The notes under the pieces: model-generated
The model's database searches: none
What the model was told of the DNA's origin: nothing
Seen by the model: only the letters and a program-made list of their open reading frames with translations
Translations under genes and position numbers: made by a program
Source of the DNA: an uncultured Prevotella sp.
GTDB lineage: Bacteria > Bacteroidota > Bacteroidia > Bacteroidales > Bacteroidaceae
Direction: 5' to 3'
DNA: 45,480 nt
NCBI GenBank assembly: GCA_947164965.1
Contig: CAMUYR010000028.1
Location: 1-45,480 of the forward strand
Shown: in pieces, positions 1 through 7,660 of the stretch
Position numbering within the stretch: position 1 is the stretch's first letter
Layout: each line of letters begins with the position of its first letter

Positions 1-1
1 T

Positions 2-382
2 ATGGCAAAAGTAATTGAAGGACTCTACTACTCAGAGTCACACGAATTTGTAAGAGTAGAAGGTGATTTTGGTTTTGTGGGTATTACAGACTACGCTCAG
101 AATGCTCTGGGCAATGTGGTTTATGTGGATATGCCTGACGTTGACGACGATGTAGAGGCTGGTGAAGAGTTTGGCGCTGTGGAGAGTGTGAAGGCTGCCA
201 GCGACCTGATTTCACCCGTCAGCGGTACTGTTGTCGAGGTCAACGAAGCACTGGAAGACCAGCCGGAGCTGATCAATCAGGATGCTTATGAGAACTGGAT
301 TATCAAGGTGGAGCTCAGCGATAAGGGCGATCTTGATAACCTGATGGATGCGAAGGCCTATGCTGCTTTCTGCGAGAAATAA
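2..382 (+). CDS. gcvH: Glycine cleavage system H protein
   Basis: This is the lipoyl carrier protein of the glycine cleavage complex, which shuttles the aminomethyl group between the P, T and L proteins in the cytoplasm. The 126-residue length is normal for the family. The lipoylation site is visible as ESVKAASDL, with the modified lysine at about residue 64, inside the usual hybrid-motif fold (YVDMP before it and SPVSG after it). The ATG at base 2 gives a complete N-terminus (MAKVIEGLYYSESHEF), so the gene is whole although it lies on the window edge. It is followed after 23 bp by gcvPA on the same strand and belongs to the same operon. gcvT is not in the window and may lie upstream. Confidence 0.97.
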   Translation: MAKVIEGLYYSESHEFVRVEGDFGFVGITDYAQNALGNVVYVDMPDVDDDVEAGEEFGAVESVKAASDLISPVSGTVVEVNEALEDQPELINQDAYENWIIKVELSDKGDLDNLMDAKAYAAFCEK

Positions 383-405
383 TGAGTTTGAAATAACGAA
401 AAACA

Positions 406-1719
406 ATGTTCAAGTATTTTCCTCATACAGAATCCGACCTGCAGGAGATGCTGAAGACGGCAGGTGTCGATTCTCTCGACGCCCTGTATGCCCAGATTCC
501 TGACAGCATCCGCTTCAAGGGCGACTACGAGTTGCCCAGAGCAGCCAGCGAAATGGAGGTGAGACAGATTTTCGAGCGACTTGGCGAAGAAAACAAACAA
601 CTGACTTGCTTTGCAGGATTTGGCGTTTACGATCACTATACGCCATCAGTGATTCCCAGTCTGTTGCAGCGCTCAGAGTTTCTCACCTCTTATACCCCTT
701 ATCAGGCTGAGATCTCACAAGGCACGCTGCACTATATCTTCGAATATCAGAGTATGATGGCCGAGCTGACGGGCATGGACATCTCGAATGCCTCGATGTA
801 CGACGGTACGACAGCCTGTGCCGAGGCTATGATGATGGCTGTGGCAGCAGGTAAGAAACAGAACAAGGTCCTGGTATCGGGATGCATCAATTCCAAAACC
901 TACGACGTGCTGAAGACGTATGCCCTGCATCAGGGTATCGAACTGGAGGTGCTGCCCATCAAGGATGGTACGACCAGTCTTGACGACGTGAAGGCAAAGC
1001 TCGCTGAGGGTGGTGTGGCTGGTGTCATCGTGCAGCAGCCTAATATCTATGGCATCGTAGAGGACTTTACAGGCTTCGCTGAGGCTTGCCATGAGCAGAA
1101 GGCACTGTTCATCATGGATAGCGTGGCTGCCGACCTTGCCGTGCTGAAGACACCAGGCGAGTGGGGTGCTGACATCGCTGTAGGCGACGGACAGAGCTTA
1201 GGTATTCCCATGTTGTTCGGTGGTCCTTATGTAGGCTATATGTGCTGTACGGAGAAACTCATCCGCAAGATGCCAGGACGTATCGTTGGCATGACGAAGG
1301 ATAACCGCGACCAGCGTGCCTTTGTGCTGACACTGCAGGCTCGTGAACAGCACATCCGCAGACAGAAAGCGACGTCTAATATCTGTTCTAACCAGAGTCT
1401 GATGGCGCTCTTTGTGACCATCTACATGTCGCTGATGGGTAAGCAGGGACTGAAGGAGGCAGCAGAGCTGTCGTATGCCGGTGCTCACTATCTCTGCGAC
1501 GAACTGCTGAAGACCGGACGCTTCAAGCTGGAGTATGACAAGCCTTTCCTGAATGAGTTCTATGTGACGTACGATGGTGATGTCGACACGCTCTATCAGC
1601 GTTTCATCGAGGCTGGTATTCTTGGTGGCATCCGCCTCGAGAAGGGCATTCTCTTTGCTGTTACCGAGAAGCGTACGAAGGAAGAAATTGATAACCTTGT
1701 AAAGATTGCAGCCTTATGA
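406..1719 (+). CDS. gcvPA: Glycine dehydrogenase (decarboxylating) subunit 1
   Basis: This is the N-terminal half of glycine decarboxylase (P protein), encoded as a separate subunit as in many Bacteroidetes, Firmicutes and archaea. It pairs with GcvPB to decarboxylate glycine and load the aminomethyl group on GcvH. The 437-residue length is normal. Family signatures are visible: FAGFGVYDHYTPSVIP near residue 70, SYTPYQAEISQGTLH near 95, NASMYDGTTACAEAMMMA near 125, and GDGQSLGIPMLFGGPY near 260. It lacks the PLP-binding lysine, which is in GcvPB, as expected. The TGA stop overlaps the ATG of gcvPB (ATGA), indicating translational coupling and equal subunit synthesis. Confidence 0.96.
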   Translation: MFKYFPHTESDLQEMLKTAGVDSLDALYAQIPDSIRFKGDYELPRAASEMEVRQIFERLGEENKQLTCFAGFGVYDHYTPSVIPSLLQRSEFLTSYTPYQAEISQGTLHYIFEYQSMMAELTGMDISNASMYDGTTACAEAMMMAVAAGKKQNKVLVSGCINSKTYDVLKTYALHQGIELEVLPIKDGTTSLDDVKAKLAEGGVAGVIVQQPNIYGIVEDFTGFAEACHEQKALFIMDSVAADLAVLKTPGEWGADIAVGDGQSLGIPMLFGGPYVGYMCCTEKLIRKMPGRIVGMTKDNRDQRAFVLTLQAREQHIRRQKATSNICSNQSLMALFVTIYMSLMGKQGLKEAAELSYAGAHYLCDELLKTGRFKLEYDKPFLNEFYVTYDGDVDTLYQRFIEAGILGGIRLEKGILFAVTEKRTKEEIDNLVKIAAL

Positions 1720-3155
1720 ATAATAAACTATATGGTTCTTTAATCTTCGAACTCTCGAAGGAAGGTCGTAAAGGCTATAGTCTGCCTAGGAACAATTTTG
1801 GTGATTATGCCATTCCTCAGGAGATACGACGCTCAGAGGAAGCTGCACTGCCTGAATGCGATGAGTTGACAGTGGTCCGCCACTATACGAATCTCTCGAA
1901 CAATAACTTCGGTGTGGATACAGGCTTTTATCCGCTTGGCTCGTGTACGATGAAGTACAACCCGAAGATCAACGAGGAAATGGCTGCTCTGCCACAGTTC
2001 CAGAACCTGCATCCCATGCAGCCGGAGTCTACGGTGACAGGTGCGAGAGCACTGGTCATCCTGCTTGAGAAATCCCTCTGTGCCCTGACAGGTTTGGCTC
2101 ACTTCACCTTCAAACCCTACGCTGGTGCTCATGGTGAGCTGACAGGATTGATGGTCATCGACAACTATCACCGTTCTCGTGGCGATATGCAGCGCAAAAA
2201 GGTCATCGTACCTGACAGTGCCCATGGCACAAATCCTGCCTCTGCTGCCGTTTGCGGCTTGGAGATCATCGAGGTGAAGTCATTGGCTGATGGTACAGTG
2301 GATTTCGACGACTTGCAGCGTCTCTGTTCTGTATGCGGCGATAGTATCGCCGCTATGATGATGACCAATCCCAATACGCTGGGTCTCTTTGAGACGAGCA
2401 TTCCTGAGATTGCCAAACTGATTCACGACTGTGGTGGTCTGATGTATTACGATGGTGCCAACCTGAATCCGATGCTGGGTGCTTGTCGCCCAGGCGATAT
2501 GGGCTTCGATGTCATGCATATCAACCTGCATAAGACGTTCTCAACGCCTCATGGCGGAGGTGGTCCTGGTGCCGGTCCTGTTGGTGTCCGTGAGGGATTG
2601 CAGGAGTTCTTCCCTATGGTGTCGCCCTATCATGGCAACTTTGGTGTGATGATGCGCGCCTATGCTTATATCCTCACGCTGGGTCGTGAGAATGTCAAGT
2701 TGGTGGGCCCGTTGGCTACGCTCAACGCTAATTATATCAAGGAGTCGCTGAAGGATGTCTACGAACTGCCTATCGACACTGTTTGCTGTCACGAGTTCGT
2801 ATTCGACGGTCTGAAGGACAAGTCTACTGGCGTTACCACGATGGATGTCGCTAAGCGTCTGTTGGACTACGGCTACCATGCGCCAACGATTTACTTCCCG
2901 TTGCTGTTCCATGAGTCTTTGATGATTGAACCGACAGAGAACGAGAGTAAGGAGACGCTCGACGGCTTCATCGCTGTCATGCGTCAGATAGCTGAAGAGG
3001 CTAAGACCAATCCTGATGAGGTGAAGTCGGCTCCTCATACAACACCTATCGGTCGTGTCGACGATGTCCTGGCTGCCAAGCATCCTGTGGTGACCTATCG
3101 CCAAATCAAAAGCCTCACCCCCGACCCCTCTCCAAAGGGCGAGGGGAGTGAATAG
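1716..3155 (+). CDS. gcvPB: Glycine dehydrogenase (decarboxylating) subunit 2
   Basis: This is the PLP-binding catalytic subunit of glycine decarboxylase (479 residues). The PLP lysine is in NLHKTFSTPHGGGGPG at about residue 273, and the family motifs PLGSCTMKYNPK (near 72) and SAHGTNPASA (near 168) are present. It overlaps gcvPA by 4 bp. The C-terminus is unusual. After the natural end of the fold the last 13 or so residues (SLTPDPSPKGEGSE) are encoded by a GC-rich palindromic repeat (3111-3149) that recurs through the window, so the native stop appears to have been displaced. The following gene, lpdA, begins with an inverted copy of the same element. Confidence 0.96.
   Translation: MNNKLYGSLIFELSKEGRKGYSLPRNNFGDYAIPQEIRRSEEAALPECDELTVVRHYTNLSNNNFGVDTGFYPLGSCTMKYNPKINEEMAALPQFQNLHPMQPESTVTGARALVILLEKSLCALTGLAHFTFKPYAGAHGELTGLMVIDNYHRSRGDMQRKKVIVPDSAHGTNPASAAVCGLEIIEVKSLADGTVDFDDLQRLCSVCGDSIAAMMMTNPNTLGLFETSIPEIAKLIHDCGGLMYYDGANLNPMLGACRPGDMGFDVMHINLHKTFSTPHGGGGPGAGPVGVREGLQEFFPMVSPYHGNFGVMMRAYAYILTLGRENVKLVGPLATLNANYIKESLKDVYELPIDTVCCHEFVFDGLKDKSTGVTTMDVAKRLLDYGYHAPTIYFPLLFHESLMIEPTENESKETLDGFIAVMRQIAEEAKTNPDEVKSAPHTTPIGRVDDVLAAKHPVVTYRQIKSLTPDPSPKGEGSE
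3111..3149 (-). repeat. GEG palindromic element, gcvPB C-terminus
   Basis: This GC-rich element (CCTCACCCCCGACCCC..., ending GAGGGGAGT) encodes the gcvPB tail SLTPDPSPKGEG. It is the left arm of a long inverted repeat with 3204-3242: 36 of 39 positions are complementary, across a 54-nt loop that contains the gcvPB stop and the lpdA start. Strand is assigned relative to the majority orientation in this window. Confidence 0.9.
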
Positions 3156-3176
3156 ACTTCTAATAGATAAACGCTG

Positions 3177-4535
3177 ATGAACAGTATTAATGAAAAAGTG
3201 ACTACTCCCCTCTCCCCTTGGAGAGGGGACGGGGGTGAGGCTCCTGATCTCATTATCATCGGTGCGGGGCCAGGAGGCTACCGCGCCGCTGAATACGCTG
3301 CCAAGCAAGGTCTCAAGGTGGTGATATTCGAAGACTCTGATGTGGGCGGCACATGCCTTAATGTGGGCTGTATCCCAACGAAGACCTATGTGCATTCTGC
3401 CTCTTTCTCTGAGGCTCGCGAACGAATGGCTAATGTCGTTCCACAATTACGTGCCGGTGTCGAGGGTATCCTCTCGCATCCTAACATCACGCTCATCCGC
3501 GAAAAAGCGGTCTTTGGTAAGACTCCCCTCCTCTCGGAGGGGTTGGGGGAGGCCCCCATCATCATTGCCACAGGTTCCGAAACCAAGTGGCTGCCTATCG
3601 AAGGCGCCAACGCCCCTCAGGTAGTCGATTCCACAGGTCTTCTGAATCTTGACATGTTGCCAAAGCACCTCTGCATCATCGGTGCAGGTGTCATCGGTAT
3701 GGAGTTTGCCAGCGTGTTCCATCGCTTCGGCTCAGAAGTCACAGTCATAGAATTCCTGAAGGAGTGTCTGCCTGCCCTCGACAGCGATATCGCCAAGCGC
3801 CTGCGTAAGCAGATGGAGAAAGATGGTATTACCTTTAACATGCAGTGCGGTGTCAAACAGATTGCAGACGGTAAAGTGTTCTTTGAAAATAAGAAGGGAC
3901 AGACAGAAAGCGTTGAGGCCGATGTCATCCTGATGGCAACAGGTCGTAAGCCACGTACTGAGGGCCTGAACCTCGAAGCTCTTGGCATCACCCTTGCACA
4001 CAACGGTGCCATCCCCGTCGATGACAACTTCCGCGTGACCACTATTCCCGACGGTTCTCCGTCGGGCATCTACGCCATCGGCGATGTCAATGGCAAGCAG
4101 ATGTTGGCTCATGCTGCTGAGATGCAGGCCATGCATGTCGTCAACCATATTCTGGGTAAGCCTGACGGCATCCACTTCGATATCATGCCTGCTGCCATCT
4201 TCACCTCACCAGAGGCTGCCTGCGTAGGTCCTACGGAAGACCAACTCAAGGAACAGGGCATCGCCTATGAGTGCAAGAAGTCTTTCTGGCGTGCTAACGG
4301 TAAAGCCCTGGCGATGGGCGAGACTGAAGGCTTGCTGAAACTCTTTGTCACTCCTCCTTCGGAGGGGCAGGGGGGAGGTCTCATCCTAGGTTGTCATGCC
4401 TATGGTGCACACGCTGCCGATATCATACAAGAAGTGGCTGTGCTGATGTGTCGCACAACCACTTTAAGTCAACTTCGCGATATGGTGCATATACACCCTA
4501 CGCTATCGGAAATCTTACATGCTGCCACGGAGTAA
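3177..4535 (+). CDS. lpdA: Dihydrolipoyl dehydrogenase (glycine cleavage L protein)
   Basis: This FAD/NAD flavoenzyme reoxidises the dihydrolipoyl arm of GcvH. Visible motifs are the FAD-binding DLIIIGAGPGGYRAA (near residue 23), the redox disulfide GGTCLNVGCIPTK (Cys60 and Cys65), the NAD-binding IIGAGVIGMEFAS (near 165), ATGRKPRTEGL (near 250), and the C-terminal catalytic HIHPTLSEI. The gene is unusual in carrying three copies of the GC-rich GEG element in frame. One encodes the N-terminal extension before DLIIIG (TPLSPWRGDGGEAP). One lies before IIIATGSE (TPLLSEGLGEAP). One lies in the dimerisation domain before ILGCHAYG (TPPSEGQGGGL). All three fall in expected surface loops or termini, and the catalytic residues are intact, so the enzyme is probably active. 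The start at 3177 is the only in-frame ATG upstream of the fold. Confidence 0.95.
   Translation: MNSINEKVTTPLSPWRGDGGEAPDLIIIGAGPGGYRAAEYAAKQGLKVVIFEDSDVGGTCLNVGCIPTKTYVHSASFSEARERMANVVPQLRAGVEGILSHPNITLIREKAVFGKTPLLSEGLGEAPIIIATGSETKWLPIEGANAPQVVDSTGLLNLDMLPKHLCIIGAGVIGMEFASVFHRFGSEVTVIEFLKECLPALDSDIAKRLRKQMEKDGITFNMQCGVKQIADGKVFFENKKGQTESVEADVILMATGRKPRTEGLNLEALGITLAHNGAIPVDDNFRVTTIPDGSPSGIYAIGDVNGKQMLAHAAEMQAMHVVNHILGKPDGIHFDIMPAAIFTSPEAACVGPTEDQLKEQGIAYECKKSFWRANGKALAMGETEGLLKLFVTPPSEGQGGGLILGCHAYGAHAADIIQEVAVLMCRTTTLSQLRDMVHIHPTLSEILHAATE
3204..3242 (+). repeat. GEG palindromic element, lpdA N-terminus
   Basis: This is the right arm of the inverted pair with 3111-3149. It starts ACTCCCCTCTCC and ends GGGGGTGAGGCT. 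It encodes residues 10-22 of LpdA, ahead of the FAD motif, a segment that ordinary lipoamide dehydrogenases lack. Confidence 0.9.
3522..3553 (+). repeat. GEG palindromic element inside lpdA, copy 2
   Basis: ACTCCCCTCCTCTCGG...GTTGGGGGAGGC is inserted in frame and encodes TPLLSEGLGEAP, between the FAD-domain strand ending EKAVFGK and the conserved IIIATGSE. Confidence 0.88.
4349..4380 (+). repeat. GEG palindromic element inside lpdA, copy 3
   Basis: This shorter copy (CACTCCTCCTTCGGAGGGG...GGGGGGAGG) encodes TPPSEGQGGGL in the dimerisation domain, between LLKLFV and ILGCHAYGAHA, where related enzymes have a short turn. Confidence 0.85.
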
Positions 4536-6365
4536 TCACTCCTTGGCAGCATTTTCTGCATCGATAGCCTTAATCTTCTCACGTACCAGCTGAACCTCAT
4601 CCTTAAGCTTCTGCACCTTTCTGTTCATCTCGTCGATGAGTGAAGAGCCTTTCTTAGAGGAAGCATTCAAGAAGCCGAGGTTATTCTCGTAGGTCTGCAC
4701 CTCACTCTTCAACTGCTCATACTGGCGCATCAGCTTTGCGCGCTCATTATCAAGGGCGTTCTCACCACGCTCAGCTACCTGGCGGAGGTTGTCCTTGAAC
4801 TTCGACAGGCGACGCTTAGCTACGGTGATGTTCAACTCCTTATAGAGCTTGTCAAGGATGGCGTGATATTCTTCGTAGAGCTTATCCTTCTCCTTGAAGG
4901 GTACATGACCAACGGCCTGATATTCTTCTACCAACTGTTGTACACGCTCCTGGAGTCCTTCGCCAGCCTCTTCTGCAGCAGCCTTTAGCTGGGCAATAAT
5001 GCTGCGTTTCTTCTCCAGGTTCTGACGCTCGTCGTTGCGTACATTGCCACCAGCGGCATTACGTGCCTCAAAGAAGTGGTTGCAGGCACCTAGGAATTCC
5101 TCCCAGAGCTGGTCACCCAATTTCTTAGGAACCATACCGATAGATTTCCATTCCTTCTGCAGCGCAATAAACTTATCGCCAGTTGAACGCCACTCTGTAG
5201 AATCCTGCAGGGCTTTGGCCTTCTCAATCAGTGCGCGCTTCTTTTCAGCATTTTCCTTGAAGGCATCTTTCAGTCCACGGAAATACTCTGCCTTGCGGGC
5301 AAAGAAATCGTCGCAGGCTGCACGGAAGCGTTCGAAGATCTTCACGTTCATCTTCTGAGGAGCAAAACCTATCGTCTTCCATTCAGTCTGGATGTCGATG
5401 ATTTGCTTGGTGTGGCGCTCCCAGTCGGCGCTGCCTTTGTTCTCTTCAGCTACAATAGCCTCAACCTGTTCACAAAGAGCGGTCTTGCGCACCAGGTTCT
5501 CTTCCTCCTTGGCACGCAGTCCCTCAAAGTGCTGCTGATGACGCTTATTGATAACGGTTGATGCAGCCTTGAAACGCTGCCATATCTCTTCACGCAGCTC
5601 CTTGCTGACAGGACCGATCTCACGGTATTCCTGATGCAACTTCTGCAACTGATGGAAAGCACTGATAACATCGGGCTCCTCAGCCAGCTTCTCAGCAGCC
5701 TCACACAGCTTGGTCTTCAGCTCCAAGTTCTTCTTGAAGTCATATTCGCGTGCCTCGCTATTGAGCTTCAGCAGGTCATAGAACTGCTCTACATACAGCT
5801 GATAGTTACGCCAAAGCTCATTAGCCTTTTCTGCGGGAACATTTTTGATTTCGCGCCACTCATCCTGCAGGGCTTTGAAGTCCTTATACGACTTGTTAGC
5901 CTCCTCAGGCGAAGTGATCATTGATTTGATCTTTTCAATGATGGCCAGCTTCTTCTCCAGATTGTCCAGTTTCTCTTGTTCTTGTTCACGGAACAGTTTC
6001 TGACGTTTTTCCTTGATGACACCCATCTCGGCTTTAAAGGCCTCTTCGTCGGAGTCTGGAGTGATCTGATACAGCTCAGGATCGCCACCACCGTCGATGT
6101 AGGCTTTCAACTGGGCTTCGCGCTCCGCAATATGTAGTTTGTAGAAGGCGGTCTTCAGATAGTCCACCTCATCTTTCTGGGGTGTCTCGTCACCATGTGC
6201 CAGCTCACGTACACGTTCCAGCACGTCCTTCTTGTTGTCATACTGCTTACGTTCAGCTTCCACCTGAGGGGTTTCTTCCTCCTGACTTTCCATTTCTGGG
6301 GTTTCCACTACGTTCTGTTCTACAATCTGCTCCTCCATGGGAGTCTGTTCTTGAGAGTCCATCAT
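4536..6365 (-). CDS. DUF349 domain-containing protein
   Basis: This 609-residue, highly charged, mostly helical cytoplasmic protein has no signal peptide. It is built of several repeats of the DUF349 type. Each has a W-x-IG-(x)-P motif followed by a helical segment ending near F-F; examples are WREIKNVPAEKANELWRNY, WKTIGFAPQKMNVKIFERF and WKSIGMVPKKLGDQLWEEF. The N-terminal 60 residues are acidic and Glu/Gln-rich, and the C-terminus is a predicted coiled coil. The molecular function of the family is not established. The gene ends directly against the lpdA stop with no spacer, so the two are convergent with no obvious terminator between them. A -7-like TAAATTTG lies at 6404-6411 upstream. Confidence 0.9.
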   Translation of the reverse strand: MMDSQEQTPMEEQIVEQNVVETPEMESQEEETPQVEAERKQYDNKKDVLERVRELAHGDETPQKDEVDYLKTAFYKLHIAEREAQLKAYIDGGGDPELYQITPDSDEEAFKAEMGVIKEKRQKLFREQEQEKLDNLEKKLAIIEKIKSMITSPEEANKSYKDFKALQDEWREIKNVPAEKANELWRNYQLYVEQFYDLLKLNSEAREYDFKKNLELKTKLCEAAEKLAEEPDVISAFHQLQKLHQEYREIGPVSKELREEIWQRFKAASTVINKRHQQHFEGLRAKEEENLVRKTALCEQVEAIVAEENKGSADWERHTKQIIDIQTEWKTIGFAPQKMNVKIFERFRAACDDFFARKAEYFRGLKDAFKENAEKKRALIEKAKALQDSTEWRSTGDKFIALQKEWKSIGMVPKKLGDQLWEEFLGACNHFFEARNAAGGNVRNDERQNLEKKRSIIAQLKAAAEEAGEGLQERVQQLVEEYQAVGHVPFKEKDKLYEEYHAILDKLYKELNITVAKRRLSKFKDNLRQVAERGENALDNERAKLMRQYEQLKSEVQTYENNLGFLNASSKKGSSLIDEMNRKVQKLKDEVQLVREKIKAIDAENAAKE

Positions 6366-6403
6366 TTTAAATCAATTTTAGTGAATGATAGGGTTAGTTC
6401 ATA

Positions 6404-6411
6404 CAAATTTA
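6404..6411 (-). promoter_or_regulatory. Possible -7 box for the DUF349 gene
   Basis: The minus strand reads TAAATTTG, matching TAnnTTTG, 39 bp upstream of the start. No TTTG at the right distance was found, so the call is weak. Confidence 0.35.
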
Positions 6412-6468
6412 GGCGGTAAAATTAGCAAATAATTCTGAAACCACCTAATTTTTTTGTAAAAAAGTGAC

Positions 6469-7395
6469 TTAAATGAGTCGTTTATGCCTGAATATCAGCA
6501 GTGAGAGTACTGAAATAAGCACAGAAATGATGATGGCGATGACAAAACCTACGGGACTGTTCTCCATACCATTGATCAGATTCATACCAAAGAAGGAGGC
6601 CACCAACGTAGGCAACATGAGGATAATGGTTACCGATGTGAGGGTACGCATAATGGTGTTCATGTTGTTGTTGATGATACTCTGATAGGTATCCATCGTC
6701 GACTCCAGAATGTTGGAGTAGATATTGGTCGTCTCGCGGGCCTGTGTCATCTCAATCGTGACGTCCTCAATCAGGTCGGCATCCAATTCGTCGATTTGCA
6801 GTTTGAACTTCAACTTCGACAGCAGCGTCTCGTTGCCACGGATAGATGTATTGAAGTAGGTGAGCGAGTCCTGCAGACGGCTCAGTCCTATCAGACTCTC
6901 GTTGTTCACCTCTTGGTCCAGATTGCGCTTTGACTTATCGATAAGCATTGATATCTGCTTGAGTCGCTTCAGATACCAAACCGCTGACGACAGGAACAGG
7001 CGGAAAATCATGTCCACATAATCGGTGAATCCCACACCGCGACGCTGTTGGAACGACACGAAGTCAATCATCATGTTCGTCTCGTAAAAGCATACGGTGA
7101 TGGTGACGTCCCGCTTATGGATGATACCGAGGGGCACGGTGGTATAAGGCGTACGCGAGCGTACCTCTTTTACATAGGGTATACGGAGGATGATGAGCAT
7201 CCATCCGTCGTCATATTCGTAACGTGCACGCTCGTCGGTATCGCTGATGTCGGAAAGGAAGTAGTCGGGAATGCCGAATGTCTCTTCCAATTCGCGCTGA
7301 TCGTCTTCAGTCGGACACGTCATCTGTATCCAACAATTAGGCTGCCATTCATTGATTTGGCTCAAGCCTCCTTGGGTGTTCCAGTAAGTCTTCAT
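6469..7395 (-). CDS. corA: CorA-family magnesium/cobalt transporter
   Basis: This is an inner-membrane divalent-cation channel of 308 residues. A long cytoplasmic alpha/beta and coiled domain fills about residues 1-245. It is followed by two C-terminal membrane helices (about 250-270 and 285-303). The signature FFGMNLINGMENSP holds the family GMN motif at the end of the first helix, and the C-terminus is basic (RHKRLI), as is typical. The gene stands alone with its own promoter at 7574-7605 and an unusually long leader of about 170 nt that contains a GC-rich palindrome (7415-7460). Confidence 0.93.
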   Translation of the reverse strand: MKTYWNTQGGLSQINEWQPNCWIQMTCPTEDDQRELEETFGIPDYFLSDISDTDERARYEYDDGWMLIILRIPYVKEVRSRTPYTTVPLGIIHKRDVTITVCFYETNMMIDFVSFQQRRGVGFTDYVDMIFRLFLSSAVWYLKRLKQISMLIDKSKRNLDQEVNNESLIGLSRLQDSLTYFNTSIRGNETLLSKLKFKLQIDELDADLIEDVTIEMTQARETTNIYSNILESTMDTYQSIINNNMNTIMRTLTSVTIILMLPTLVASFFGMNLINGMENSPVGFVIAIIISVLISVLSLLIFRHKRLI

Positions 7396-7567
7396 TGTGC
7401 TAATCCTTTTTTTTCTCCCCCACTTTCTCCCCCTCCCGAGGGGGAGACTAAGAGGGGGTGTAGTTTAGCGGCAAAGGGATTAGCAGCTTTGCTCGCTATC
7501 CCCCGCCATTACAAATTGTAATTGTCCGCCGGGTAATCGTCCATAATTTTTGTTCTTTTTTGGTTTG
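7396..7567 (-). promoter_or_regulatory. Long corA leader region
   Basis: If transcription starts near 7567, corA has a leader of about 170 nt, much longer than the 5-30 nt seen for other genes here. It contains the GC-rich palindrome at 7415-7460 and an ATTACAAATTGTAAT palindrome near 7508-7522. I see no match to a known magnesium riboswitch, so I do not assign a sensing role. Confidence 0.4.
7415..7460 (-). repeat. GC-rich palindrome in the corA leader
   Basis: The plus strand runs CTCCCCCACTTTCTCC, then CCCTCCCGAGGGGG, then AGACTAAGAGGGGGTG. Its two halves can pair into a strong hairpin. It resembles the GEG elements elsewhere but has a different outer arm, so it is a related or parallel family. 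Confidence 0.75.
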
Positions 7568-7573
7568 ACGTTG

Positions 7574-7605
7574 CAAAGGTAGAAAAAAATCGCAGATTTG
7601 CCAAA
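7574..7605 (-). promoter_or_regulatory. corA promoter
   Basis: On the minus strand, TTTG (7602-7605), a 20-bp spacer and TACCTTTG (7574-7581) match the Bacteroidetes -33/-7 consensus exactly. The -33 TTTG lies at the loop of the pepD terminator hairpin. Confidence 0.8.
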
Positions 7606-7623
7606 CAAATCCGCGATTTTTTA
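7584..7623 (-). terminator. Intrinsic terminator of pepD
   Basis: Read on the minus strand there is a 12-bp stem (ATCGCGGATTTG paired with CAAATCTGCGAT, one G-T mismatch) with a short loop, followed by a run of T. It lies 25 bp past the pepD stop. Because A and T runs flank both sides it could terminate in either direction. Confidence 0.8.
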
Positions 7624-7660
7624 ACATTAACCGTTAACCTTTAACCATTAACCTTTAACC
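7621..7660 (-). repeat. Short-word tandem tract (TTAACC-type) at the pepD stop
   Basis: Repeats of TTAACC/TTAACNT words at 6-7 bp spacing run across the stop codon of pepD, encoding its last residues. This is one of about ten unrelated short-word tracts in the window. Confidence 0.75.

Noticed and set aside
7396..7567. Magnesium riboswitch in the corA leader
   Set aside because: No match to known ykoK or mgtA leader structures was recognised. The region is mostly a GC-rich palindrome of the repeat type.
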